From positions 1 to 18,152 of the forward strand of contig JBCCFX010000066.1 in assembly GCA_039029515.1 (NCBI GenBank): a stretch of 18,152 nt of DNA. Reading direction: 5' to 3'. This document shows positions 1 through 6,953 of this stretch, piece after piece (within the stretch, counting starts at the first letter, position 1; every line of letters begins with the position of its first letter). Position numbers and translations under genes: made by a program. The DNA comes from JBCCFX01 sp039029515. Lineage in GTDB: Bacteria; Planctomycetota; Phycisphaerae; Phycisphaerales; SM1A02. The notes beneath the pieces are model-generated. The model ran no database searches. It had not been told where the DNA came from and saw only the letters and a list, made by a program, of their open reading frames with translations.

Positions 1-73
1 CGTCCGTGAGCGTCAGTTCATCATCATTGAAGACAGTCTGAAACAGCGTTTCCAGGCGTTCATGCAGCGTCAT
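1..73 (-). CDS. acyl carrier protein, N-terminal fragment (cut by window start)
   Basis: Only the first 24 codons are in the window. The frame opens with ATG at 73-71 and stays open to base 1. The visible peptide has the amphipathic first helix of small stand-alone acyl carrier proteins (LHERLETLFQTVF) followed by an acidic DDELTLTD loop, as seen before the phosphopantetheine serine; that serine lies outside the window. The gene overlaps the end of the FkbH-like gene by 14 bases, and GGGAGA lies about 9 bases before the start. FkbH-type proteins load activated three-carbon acyl units onto a carrier protein, so a neighbouring carrier is expected. The identification rests on a short fragment plus context. 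The alternative ATG at 63-61 runs into a stop after 16 codons. Confidence 0.65.
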   Translation of the reverse strand, partial: MTLHERLETLFQTVFNDDELTLTD

Positions 74-2036
74 CGGTAGCCATCTCCCGGGTTGGAACCT
101 GAATGTACGAGCTTTCGATCGGACCGTTCGCAACAAGGTCGTATCGCCACACCGTTGTGCCGTCAGTCGCGTCAACTGGCGCGAAGCCGAATCGTTCGAA
201 GATGTCTTTGACCATACCGTTCTTCGCGGTCGGCACGTACGTGCCTTGCAGTGCCGTGCACCCCAGCTCAAGCGCGGCATGACTCAACGTCGCCAGCATG
301 GCGTCTTCAACGGTGCGACCGATCACCCGGCAACTCATCAGCCAGGTATCGAGGTCAAGTGCATCCCCATCGCGCACCGCAATGGCAAGACTCACAAGAC
401 CATGATCTGCGAATCGGTCCGCCAACTTGATGTATCGATGGACGCAATCATCGTTCGACATGAATCCACGAATGACATCAGCGCCGTGCCGCCGCGTGGT
501 CAGGTTGAACTGATTGGACTTTCCAATCAACTGTTCGATGCGCGGAAGATGCAGCTCGTCGAATGGCGCAATGACCGCTTTCATCTGAAGTGACTCATAG
601 AACGCTTCGAGTGACGTCGCCGTCGACTCCAGTTCCGCGACCTTCGCGCGCGCCTGATACTGCTCGGTCTTCTTCGCGTCATCTTGCGTAAACGACTTCG
701 TCTCAAACATCAGGTAATTCGAGAGTGCATCCACGTATCCCGCAGGATCGGTCGGCAATGTGATGACATCCACATCAGGAATGTGCTGCCGCACGATCTC
801 ACGCTCCGCCGGATTGTCATCCACGAATACCAACGAATCGATCCCGATGTTCAGCGTCTCCGCGATTCGCCGGATGTTCTGCGACTTCGGTTCCCAGTTC
901 GCCACGAACATTGCGATGTCATCGAGCGCAATCCGCATATCCGGATGCTGCTCGAACGGCTCGCGCGCATCGGCATCGTTGTTCTTGGAGCACACCGCGA
1001 GAATCACGCCCTTGCGTTTCAACGCAAGCACTGCCTCCTGAAACGCCACGAACGCCTCGCCATCTGGGCCGGCGCCGAGACGAATCCCTGCAAGACCGTC
1101 TTCACCGATTACACCGCCCCACAGCGTGTTGTCGAGGTCCAGCACGAGGCATTTCTTGCTCAGCCCCAGGGCCGCGGCAAGCACCACCGACGTGTGTCGC
1201 GCCAGCACCGGCAGCGCTTCCAGCGAAACTGCCTGCTTCGCAACGTGCCAGTACTTGTCATCGAACCATCGTCGCGTGCCAAGCAACGATGCCAGTCGAT
1301 CGCAATCCACGATGCCGACCTCGTTGCCCGCCGCCTCGCCCAGCGCCGTATTGAATTGCTGCAGTAATGATCGCTGTGAACCCGTGAGCCGCGCGCCGAG
1401 ATGACCGAACGGAGAATCGAATGGAATCGCCGCATTGTGCTGGATCACCTGCGCTTCGCAGCGGTCGCGCACCATCGCCCACATCCCGGACCAGCGCGAC
1501 ACTTCAGCGCTCACCGCCGCCGCCGGATCATCTGTCAATTCAGGCAGCATGATGTCGCCGGCATGCGTCGCAAGCACCACAACATCCGGCTTGAATGCAT
1601 ACAGACCACTGCGCTCATCGAGAATTTCCTGGCGATACTGACCGTACGCGGATTCGTATGTCTCGAGCACGACGCCTTCCCGCCATGCCGCCAGCTTGAG
1701 CATCGGGATGAGTTGGGTCGTGGTGTAGCTGCCCAGAACCGCAAGCCTTGCCGTGCGCTTTGCGGTCGGCGTGTATCGATTGAAAATCGTCGACGTCAGC
1801 GCTGCCGCTGCTTGCCATGAGGTGAACGACTCCGTGGCATCCACGATTCGACGTAACCACACGAGCGCATCATCATCGCGCTCCAGCTTGACGAGCGTAC
1901 GCGCCAGCTTGAGCATCGCACCAACGTCGCCGAGTTCGGCCGTCGTTGCCGCTTCGGTATACGCGACGATCGCGCCGTCGAGATCACCCGACTTCCGAAG
2001 TGCATCACCGCGCTGCATCGACTCCTGTGCGCTCAT
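60..2036 (-). CDS. FkbH-like HAD-IIIC family protein with N-terminal TPR-like segment
   Basis: This 658 aa protein has four parts. Residues 1-85 form TPR-like helical pairs. Residues 95-290 resemble the SGNH-like N-domain of FkbH proteins (LAVLGSYTT, PDVVVLATHAGD). Residues 295-430 are the HAD phosphatase core, with DLDNTLWGG at 300-308, CSKNN at 349-353, WEPKSQ at 381-386 and VDDNPAERE at 405-413. The last part, from about 480, resembles a GNAT acyltransferase (KSNQFNLTTRR at 506-516). Family members dephosphorylate a glycerate-type phosphoester and transfer the acyl unit to a carrier protein. The nucleophile-bearing DxDxT motif is intact, so the protein is probably active. The start overlaps the preceding stop as ATGA, with GAAGGTGA just upstream, which suggests translational coupling. 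The true substrate cannot be read from sequence. Confidence 0.9.
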   Translation of the reverse strand: MSAQESMQRGDALRKSGDLDGAIVAYTEAATTAELGDVGAMLKLARTLVKLERDDDALVWLRRIVDATESFTSWQAAAALTSTIFNRYTPTAKRTARLAVLGSYTTTQLIPMLKLAAWREGVVLETYESAYGQYRQEILDERSGLYAFKPDVVVLATHAGDIMLPELTDDPAAAVSAEVSRWSGMWAMVRDRCEAQVIQHNAAIPFDSPFGHLGARLTGSQRSLLQQFNTALGEAAGNEVGIVDCDRLASLLGTRRWFDDKYWHVAKQAVSLEALPVLARHTSVVLAAALGLSKKCLVLDLDNTLWGGVIGEDGLAGIRLGAGPDGEAFVAFQEAVLALKRKGVILAVCSKNNDADAREPFEQHPDMRIALDDIAMFVANWEPKSQNIRRIAETLNIGIDSLVFVDDNPAEREIVRQHIPDVDVITLPTDPAGYVDALSNYLMFETKSFTQDDAKKTEQYQARAKVAELESTATSLEAFYESLQMKAVIAPFDELHLPRIEQLIGKSNQFNLTTRRHGADVIRGFMSNDDCVHRYIKLADRFADHGLVSLAIAVRDGDALDLDTWLMSCRVIGRTVEDAMLATLSHAALELGCTALQGTYVPTAKNGMVKDIFERFGFAPVDATDGTTVWRYDLVANGPIESSYIQVPTREMATDDAA

Positions 2037-2620
2037 GCCGTCACCTTCGTTGTGGCTTCCTTCGACGCTGCTGCATCGGCCGTGGCTGGTTTCGCCGCAG
2101 GGATCACGCGTGCCGGCGGCGCGACGACCATCGCACCCGCGGGCACATTGGACATGACCACAGCATTCGGGCCAATCGTGACGTCGTCACCGATCGTGAC
2201 GCGACCAAGGATCATTGCGCCCGCACCGACAGAGACACGATCACCAAGCACCGGCGCATCCTCAATGGAGTACGTGCCGGCGGCACCAATCGTCACGCCC
2301 TGACGAATCAGGCAGTCATCGCCGATCGTCGCGTGTTCATGAATCACGATCGCGCCCTGATGCGCAATGAGAAAGCGCCGACCGATTCTGGCGGTGTAAT
2401 GCAGTTCGATGCCGTAACGATTTCGCACGCGACGATGTAGCATGCGGTAGATCAGACTCAACGGCGCGCGGAGCAGTCGCGGCTTGACGCTCATGCGCCA
2501 TACGCCAAACCGATACATGCGCAACGCCCGATAACCCGGCCGCGAACGATCCTCGCCGTTCGTCAGCCAGTCTTCGTGCAACTGAGCCCGCAGTGACATG
2601 GTGTCCGATGCATCCGCCAC
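2033..2620 (-). CDS. serine acetyltransferase-like left-handed beta-helix acyltransferase
   Basis: The protein is 195 aa. From residue 71 it shows hexapeptide repeats typical of left-handed beta-helix acyltransferases (ARIGRRFLIAHQGAIVIHE, then ATIGDDCLIRQGVTIG). The arrangement matches the CysE/EpsC type of serine O-acetyltransferase, with a likely catalytic His at 87 and the GVTIG turn. The N-terminal helical domain is much shorter than in classical CysE, as in short acyltransferases of polysaccharide or secondary-metabolite clusters, so the acceptor may not be serine. The C-terminus is an Ala/Lys-rich tail. The start is GTG at 2620-2618, chosen because GTGAGGAAG lies about 8 bases before it; an ATG at 2599 is the alternative. 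It sits 48 bases after birA and overlaps the FkbH-like gene by four bases. Confidence 0.8.
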   Translation of the reverse strand: MADASDTMSLRAQLHEDWLTNGEDRSRPGYRALRMYRFGVWRMSVKPRLLRAPLSLIYRMLHRRVRNRYGIELHYTARIGRRFLIAHQGAIVIHEHATIGDDCLIRQGVTIGAAGTYSIEDAPVLGDRVSVGAGAMILGRVTIGDDVTIGPNAVVMSNVPAGAMVVAPPARVIPAAKPATADAAASKEATTKVTA

Positions 2621-2668
2621 GGTGTCTTCCTCACCTGATCAAATCCGGGCGATCGTCCCGTATCAAGA

Positions 2669-3442
2669 CTATCGGCCTGAAACGAGCCCGGCTTGGATGA
2701 CCCTCGTCGTCGAAGCGTCCAGAAATCGACGTTCGCCGCACTTCATCTCGATCTCAATGCCCCGAATCGGATCGATTGTGCACACCCGCCCTTTCACCCG
2801 CGAGCCTCGATCCGAGAATGTCGACCATCCGCCCGTCAGCACGTCCCGGCTCTGAAACGACGTCACGATCCGCTCGATAGGCCAACTCTCCACCGCGTCC
2901 ACCGCAGTCATGAGCGTCTCAAGCATCTCCAGCCGGCTGATGCTGCATCCCGCATCTTCGAGGCTGCCCGCCTGATCCCGTAACGATGCCGGCCAACTCG
3001 TCGCCCCGACGTTGATGCCAATCCCGATCAATGCCGTGGCCGACTGCTCGATCAGGACTCCCGCGACTTTTCGGCCGTCCATGATGATGTCGTTCGGCCA
3101 CTTGATGCCGACGGGTCGACCGTGATGAGATTCAATCGCGTGCGCCGTGGCGACCGCCGCCCCGATCGACCGCTCTCGCGTCAGGCTGTGCGGCAACACG
3201 AACGTCGCTGCGAGTCCGGCATCCGCCGCGCTGAACCAATGGCGACCGCGTTGACCCCGACCCGCATATTGGTGCAACGTGGTCACGACCGTCCCGGGCG
3301 GCTTGCCAACCGCGCAGTCCTGGGTCGAGCGCATGGATTCGTACAACACGAGATGTTGAAAGTGCTGACACCGCGCGATGCGCGCCTTCAGGGCGAATTC
3401 CCAATCACGGAGTCCCGGCTCAGACAATGTCCAGCGCCACAT
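2669..3442 (-). CDS. birA: biotin--[acetyl-CoA-carboxylase] ligase
   Basis: This enzyme activates biotin to biotinyl-AMP and attaches it to the biotin carrier domain of carboxylases. With the chosen start it is 257 aa. Visible motifs are STQD at 39-42, the nucleotide-binding loop GRGQRGRHWFS at 61-71, KWPNDI at 114-119, GRKVAGVLIE at 123-132 and IGIGINVG at 139-146. There is no N-terminal helix-turn-helix, so it is the catalytic-only form and not a biotin repressor. The start is uncertain. ATG at 3442 overlaps the end of nadC by 23 bases; TTG at 3430 is possible; both ribosome sites are weak. The open frame extends further upstream, but that part runs inside nadC and does not look like BirA. 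Confidence 0.92.
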   Translation of the reverse strand: MWRWTLSEPGLRDWEFALKARIARCQHFQHLVLYESMRSTQDCAVGKPPGTVVTTLHQYAGRGQRGRHWFSAADAGLAATFVLPHSLTRERSIGAAVATAHAIESHHGRPVGIKWPNDIIMDGRKVAGVLIEQSATALIGIGINVGATSWPASLRDQAGSLEDAGCSISRLEMLETLMTAVDAVESWPIERIVTSFQSRDVLTGGWSTFSDRGSRVKGRVCTIDPIRGIEIEMKCGERRFLDASTTRVIQAGLVSGR

Positions 3443-4340
3443 CCAGCCGCGGCGGACTGTGCGTGATCGCCCCCACTGAGATTCGATCCACACCTGTTTC
3501 GGCAATGCTGCGCACGGTATCGAGCGTGACGCCGCCGGACGCTTCGATCTTGATTGAACGACCCTTCGCATGGCGCAGTGAAACGGCCTCGCGCAATTCA
3601 TCGTTGCTCATGTTGTCTAGCAGTGCATAGTCAACAAGGCCATCGTCGAGCGATAGCACCTGTTCGAACTGGTCGAGCGAATCGCATTCCACTTCGACAA
3701 ACCAGAGCGACGACGCATCACGCGCTCGACGAATCGACTCGTCCAACGCCGCCGCCAGATTGCCTGTCTCCAGATGTGCAAGGTGATTGTCCTTGATCAG
3801 CATCGCATCGTGCAGTCCAAGGCGATGCAGGTGAGCGCCACCCGCACGCGAGGCGTATTTCTCCAGCCGGCGCAATCCAGGCGTCGTCTTCCGGGTGTCA
3901 CAAATGACGGCGCCGGTTCCGTCGATGGCATCGACGAACCGCCGTGCCATGGTGGCCACGCCCGACATATGACCGACGAGATTCAGCAGCGTGCGTTCCA
4001 GCGCGAGCAATTCTCGCAGTGTGCATTCGCACGAGAGCAGCGTCGTCCCAGCGTCGACCAGCGTGCCATCCTCGACCGCGACCGTACTCCCCGTCGCAAC
4101 CGACTGCACCAGAGGATGCGTCGCCCGAGCCAAAATCGGCAACCCGCAGACGACGCCGGCTTCGCGTGCCACCAGAACACCGCGCGCTGTCGCATCGCGA
4201 TCGATCATCGCTCGGCTGGTGACGTCACCGACATCGCCGAGATCCTCGCGCAGCGCTTCGGTGAGGAGGCGATCGAGCATCGTGTCGGACACGAGCCGGT
4301 CAAACAGCGTCGGCAGATCAATCGTGTTGAGATCGGACAT
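3420..4340 (-). CDS. nadC: nicotinate-nucleotide pyrophosphorylase (quinolinate phosphoribosyltransferase, decarboxylating)
   Basis: NadC converts quinolinate and PRPP to nicotinate mononucleotide, CO2 and pyrophosphate in de novo NAD synthesis. The 306 aa product has a full family signature: EDLGDVGDVTS at 32-42, DTRKTTPGLR at 148-157, HR at 172-173, IKDNH at 182-186 and the phosphate-binding EASGG at 266-270. Length is normal. I chose the ATG at 4340 because upstream in-frame starts add residues unlike the family, and a TACACT -10 box lies only 7 bases before it. It is the first gene of the minus-strand run and is divergent from the queuosine-precursor transporter. nadA and nadB are not in the window. 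Confidence 0.95.
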   Translation of the reverse strand: MSDLNTIDLPTLFDRLVSDTMLDRLLTEALREDLGDVGDVTSRAMIDRDATARGVLVAREAGVVCGLPILARATHPLVQSVATGSTVAVEDGTLVDAGTTLLSCECTLRELLALERTLLNLVGHMSGVATMARRFVDAIDGTGAVICDTRKTTPGLRRLEKYASRAGGAHLHRLGLHDAMLIKDNHLAHLETGNLAAALDESIRRARDASSLWFVEVECDSLDQFEQVLSLDDGLVDYALLDNMSNDELREAVSLRHAKGRSIKIEASGGVTLDTVRSIAETGVDRISVGAITHSPPRLDVALDIV

Positions 4341-4406
4341 TGCTCGTAGTGTATCCATCGCCATCAACATGGTCAGACCGCATTCCGCCCCGTATCCTGT
4401 CCGCAC
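4341..4406. promoter_or_regulatory. divergent promoter region between nadC and the queuosine-precursor transporter gene
   Basis: Only 66 bases separate the two starts. On the plus strand TGGTCA (4370-4375) and TATCCT (4393-4398) are 17 bases apart, and the -10 ends 8 bases before the ATG at 4407. On the minus strand TACACT (plus 4353-4348) ends 7 bases before the nadC ATG, with TGACCA (the same bases 4375-4370) as a -35. Both genes lack a clear Shine-Dalgarno sequence. The layout fits two leaderless transcripts sharing an overlapping -35 region. This is read by eye from consensus matches, so it is tentative. Confidence 0.4.
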
Positions 4407-5291
4407 ATGGCCGCGAACCGCAACAACGCACTCCACCCCATTGAAGCATCACATCTGCATGCCCGACGCGAACGAGTCTTTCTCGTCTTTGCCGGACTTT
4501 TTCTCGGCTCGATGACGATGCTCAACATCCTTGGCGTGTCGCGCTTCATCGACATGTCATTCACGATTGGCGGATGGGATATATGGGATTGGATTCCCTT
4601 CCTGCCAGATGTCTTTCCAACGTGGAAGATCCCCTTTATGGTCGCCATCGGCGTCCTGCCGTACCCGATCACGTTTCTCTGCACCGACTTCATCAGTGAA
4701 CTGTACGGCCGGCGCCGCGCCAACTTCGTTGTCTGGGTCGGCGTCCTGCTCAACGGCTGGGTCCTGCTGTTCATGTGGCTCGGCGGCGCACTGCCGCCCG
4801 TGCCCCCGATGACCGAGTCCGGCCTGCCCGCCACCGAGGACTACAGCTACGCGTTCTATGTCATGCGATCGCTCAGCATGGGCGCCGTTGTCGCCTCCAT
4901 GCTCGCATACATGGCGGCACAGTTCATCGATGTCTTCCTCTTTCACTTCTGGAAGAACCTCACGCGCGGCCGGCACCTCTGGCTTCGCAACAACGGCTCC
5001 ACGCTGGTCAGCCAATTCGTCGATGCCTTCACGGTGATCACGATCACGCACTTTTTCGCGTCAAAGGACGGACTGCCGATGGTTGAAGGGCGCGCGGTAT
5101 GGACCCAGTTGTGGATCTACATCGGCTCGAACTATGTCTTCAAGCTCGCGGTCGCACTCGTCGATACCATTCCGTTCTATATCGGCGTGCACGTGCTGAG
5201 CCGATATCTTCAGATCGATCCTCGCCTCGAGCATGACGCTGACATCGAAGGCGCATACACCGGACACATGAAGCGAGAGGACTCACCATGA
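4407..5291 (+). CDS. yhhQ: queuosine precursor transporter (YhhQ/VUT family)
   Basis: This is an integral membrane protein of 294 aa with hydrophobic segments at about 23-43, 76-92, 107-128, 155-178 and toward the C-terminus. The family hallmark YPITFLCTDFISELYGRRRA lies at 86-105, and the second conserved block (QFIDVFLFHFWKNLTRG, then NNGSTLVSQFVDAFTV) follows. Members import 7-cyano- or 7-aminomethyl-7-deazaguanine, the precursors of queuosine in tRNA. The loop around 128-150 is longer and Pro/Glu-rich. The gene overlaps the following HIT gene as ATGA, so the two are probably co-transcribed. No preQ1 riboswitch fits in the 66 base upstream gap. Specificity is inferred from family. Confidence 0.9.
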   Translation: MAANRNNALHPIEASHLHARRERVFLVFAGLFLGSMTMLNILGVSRFIDMSFTIGGWDIWDWIPFLPDVFPTWKIPFMVAIGVLPYPITFLCTDFISELYGRRRANFVVWVGVLLNGWVLLFMWLGGALPPVPPMTESGLPATEDYSYAFYVMRSLSMGAVVASMLAYMAAQFIDVFLFHFWKNLTRGRHLWLRNNGSTLVSQFVDAFTVITITHFFASKDGLPMVEGRAVWTQLWIYIGSNYVFKLAVALVDTIPFYIGVHVLSRYLQIDPRLEHDADIEGAYTGHMKREDSP

Positions 5292-5722
5292 CCGAGATCG
5301 CCGGCAGCATTTTCCAGAAGATCATCGATGGCGATATTCCCTGCCATCGCCTCTACGAAGACGACCACGTGCTCGCGTTTCTCGATGTCGGGCCACTCAG
5401 TGCCGGCCATACGCTGGTGATTCCCAAGGAACCAGTTGCGCACTTGCATGAACTGTCCGACGACTCGTCCGCCGCGATCGGTCGCGTGCTCCCGCGACTC
5501 TGCCGGGCGATCATGTCAGCCACCGGCGCGACGGATTACAACATCCTGCAGAACAATGGCAGCCTCGCGCACCAGGCGGTGTTCCACGTGCATTTCCATA
5601 TCATTCCGCGATTTCGAGATCACGCGACAGGCAACGGTCTTGCCATCAGCTGGGATGCACGCGAACTTGACACCGCCGACGCTGAGACACTTCGCGTTGC
5701 CATTGTCGATGCGATGGATTAG
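5288..5722 (+). CDS. HIT family protein (histidine triad nucleotide hydrolase)
   Basis: The 144 aa protein is full length for the HIT superfamily. It begins with the typical SIFQKIIDGDIPCHRLYEDD segment, has the GHTLVIPKE strand at 40-48 and ends its core with the histidine triad HVHFHII at 100-106 (nucleophile His102). The Hint/HinT branch hydrolyses purine nucleoside phosphoramidates and acyl-adenylates; the substrate here is unknown. Its ATG overlaps the transporter stop (ATGA), and AGAGG lies about 8 bases upstream. It converges on the PEP-CTERM gene 45 bases away. Confidence 0.93.
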   Translation: MTEIAGSIFQKIIDGDIPCHRLYEDDHVLAFLDVGPLSAGHTLVIPKEPVAHLHELSDDSSAAIGRVLPRLCRAIMSATGATDYNILQNNGSLAHQAVFHVHFHIIPRFRDHATGNGLAISWDARELDTADAETLRVAIVDAMD

Positions 5723-5726
5723 AAGA

Positions 5727-5754
5727 CGAACAGCTGCCGCTAGACACCTGTTCG
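5727..5754. terminator. possible bidirectional terminator hairpin between convergent genes
   Basis: A perfect 7-base inverted repeat (CGAACAG at 5727-5733, CTGTTCG at 5748-5754) with a 14-base loop lies in the 45 base gap between the HIT gene and the convergent PEP-CTERM gene. There is no clear T tract on either strand and the loop is long, so function is uncertain. Confidence 0.3.
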
Positions 5755-5767
5755 CATGGTGATGAAT

Positions 5768-6370
5768 TCAGTGTCGTCGACGACGGGTGCCAGCCAGTGC
5801 GCCGCCACCGAGCATGACGAGCAACGCGCCCGGTGCCGGGATTGCCGTCAACGGCGCGGTCGGCGGAATCGTACTGAAGTCAGGGTTGAACCCGTTGTAC
5901 CAACCGTCGAGAGAACCTTCACTCAGGAATCGCCCGGATACGCCGACACCGGCGCCTTCCCACACGATGCCCGGATCGTCGACGACGCCCAGTGAGAACG
6001 ACCAGAAGTTCAGTTCATCACCAGTATCACCGAGATATGTGAAGTTGTTCGTGAAGACGCCGAACCCGACGCCGTCCTCACCACCGAAGTCCCAGGACAG
6101 CCCCTGCATCGCATCGGTGACCGCGAGCAGCATGTCATATGACCGTGCGCCCGCGAACTGACTGTATTGGTACGCGAATGCGTATGAATCGCCACCGGTC
6201 GCCGCGAAATCCACAACCATATACGACGTTTGTTCGCCGCTGCCAACGGTGAACTCGACGTCGAGCGCCAGACCAAGGCCACTGTCCACGACAAGATCAG
6301 CCTGTGCCGATGTCGCCACCGCTCCAGTCACGGCGAGTACCACCAACCGTGACACCATTTGCATCGTCAT
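5768..6370 (-). CDS. secreted PEP-CTERM protein downstream of a cobalamin riboswitch; candidate cobalamin-binding surface protein
   Basis: The 200 aa product has a signal peptide (residues 1-24, cleavage near SAQA/D), a globular region rich in Gly, Asp, Trp and Tyr, and a C-terminal PEP-CTERM-like sorting tail: PAP at 178-180, hydrophobic 181-193, RRRR at 196-199. The start at 6370 has AAAGGAG 7 bases upstream; the open frame continues into the leader but is not coding there. The order VVDF (52-55), SYDMLLAVTDA (77-87), GFGVFTN (102-108), FWSF (122-125), then GRFLSEGSLDGW (146-157) recalls, from memory, secreted proteins under B12 control with YWSYW and DGS-x-GW motifs. I therefore infer a role in cobalamin or corrinoid capture at the cell surface. 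That is not proven; a structural or polymer-associated role is possible. Confidence 0.85.
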   Translation of the reverse strand: MTMQMVSRLVVLAVTGAVATSAQADLVVDSGLGLALDVEFTVGSGEQTSYMVVDFAATGGDSYAFAYQYSQFAGARSYDMLLAVTDAMQGLSWDFGGEDGVGFGVFTNNFTYLGDTGDELNFWSFSLGVVDDPGIVWEGAGVGVSGRFLSEGSLDGWYNGFNPDFSTIPPTAPLTAIPAPGALLVMLGGGALAGTRRRRH

Positions 6371-6528
6371 GATGCACTCCTTTCGATCTCCCGATTCGCG
6401 CGGGAGCCGGTCCGGACCACGAATTGTTTTGATGCGCATCATCGCCGGGCACGCCCGAGCAGCAGTGCTCGGGACCGGTCGAGGGCTTGAAGCCGGGCGT
6501 CCTGTTTCGCGAGGACACGCATCACCGT
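6371..6528 (-). promoter_or_regulatory. riboswitch expression platform / 5' leader of the PEP-CTERM gene
   Basis: This stretch lies between the aptamer and the start codon and holds no gene. In transcript order it contains a stem at 6520-6497 (GCGT/TCCT paired with AGGACGC around one bulge), a palindrome GACCGGTC at 6480-6473, an 8-base-pair stem with a 4-base loop at 6473-6454, a GGTCCGGACC palindrome at 6418-6409 and a 6-base-pair stem at 6406-6388. The last stem has a CTCC arm that could instead pair with the GGAG of the Shine-Dalgarno sequence. No T tract follows any stem. Control of translation start therefore looks more likely than termination. Confidence 0.5.
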
Positions 6529-6766
6529 GCATCCGGCAGGTCTTCCGGCTTCGAGCGGCGACGCGGTCGTCTTCCCGAGTGAAGTCTCACCCAGTGACGT
6601 CTGACCGGTCGCTGGAGTCCTGCATGTCATGCATGCAGTCGTCCGTGCCCGTTACGGCGGCGCGTCCGCGGTGGCCTTGGTCTCGACAGGTCCGTCGCCT
6701 CAACGGATCCGAATCGACCGCACCACACTTCCCTTTTCATCCCGACCCCGTCGGGACACCTGATGC
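6529..6766 (-). promoter_or_regulatory. cobalamin (vitamin B12) riboswitch aptamer
   Basis: Read on the minus strand, the conserved parts of a cobalamin riboswitch appear in order. GCATC (6766-6762) and GATGC (6533-6529) can close the outer stem. AGGT (6761-6758) pairs with ACCT (6541-6538). A hairpin TCCCGA/TCGGGA follows at 6756-6740, then AAAAGGGAA at 6737-6729, a GCCGCCGTAACGGG core near 6665-6650, CACTGGG at about 6594-6588, TCGGGAAGACGACC near 6578-6565 and the hallmark AGCCGGAAGACCTGCC at 6550-6535. The last three blocks closely match my memory of the E. coli btuB leader. The middle arm (P4-P6) is more diverged. It lies 158 bases before the PEP-CTERM gene. A covariance-model search would settle it. 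Confidence 0.85.
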
Positions 6767-6849
6767 GCGGACGAGGGTACCGCGCTTCGACATTCCACAC
6801 CAGTCCACGAAACTCGATCCCCAAATCCCGAATCGTCCACCACCGCCCC

Positions 6850-6885
6850 AAAACGACAACCACGCCGGGGGAAGGACCGGCGTGG
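6850..6885 (-). terminator. rho-independent terminator of the His/Arg-rich protein gene
   Basis: A perfect 9-base-pair stem (CCACGCCGG at 6860-6868 with CCGGCGTGG at 6877-6885, 8-base loop) is followed on the minus strand by TTGTCGTTTTG. It lies about 70 bases after the stop of the gene at 6954-7382. The 83 bases from here to the riboswitch must hold the riboswitch promoter, but I see no convincing -35/-10 pair there. A second small hairpin (GAACGT/ACGTTC, 6909-6926) lies in the 3' untranslated part. Confidence 0.75.
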
Positions 6886-6953
6886 CCATCGATGTGGGGG
6901 ACATGAAAGAACGTGTGCAGACGTTCAGGATGAGTCAGGTGAGAAACACATGT

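Noticed and set aside
684..1367. 227-codon plus-strand frame opposite the FkbH-like gene
   Set aside because: It is an Arg/His-rich shadow of a well-supported HAD-family gene on the other strand.
3443..3601. Longer birA with 53 more N-terminal residues
   Set aside because: These codons lie inside nadC in another frame, do not resemble a BirA helix-turn-helix, and would create a long overlap.
6371..6532. N-terminal extension of the PEP-CTERM protein (54 residues)
   Set aside because: The extension lies in the leader; the ATG at 6370 has a good Shine-Dalgarno sequence and starts a proper signal peptide.
6439..6630. 63-codon minus-strand frame in the PEP-CTERM leader
   Set aside because: It overlaps the conserved riboswitch 3' blocks and expression platform and has no ribosome site; RNA structure explains the sequence better.
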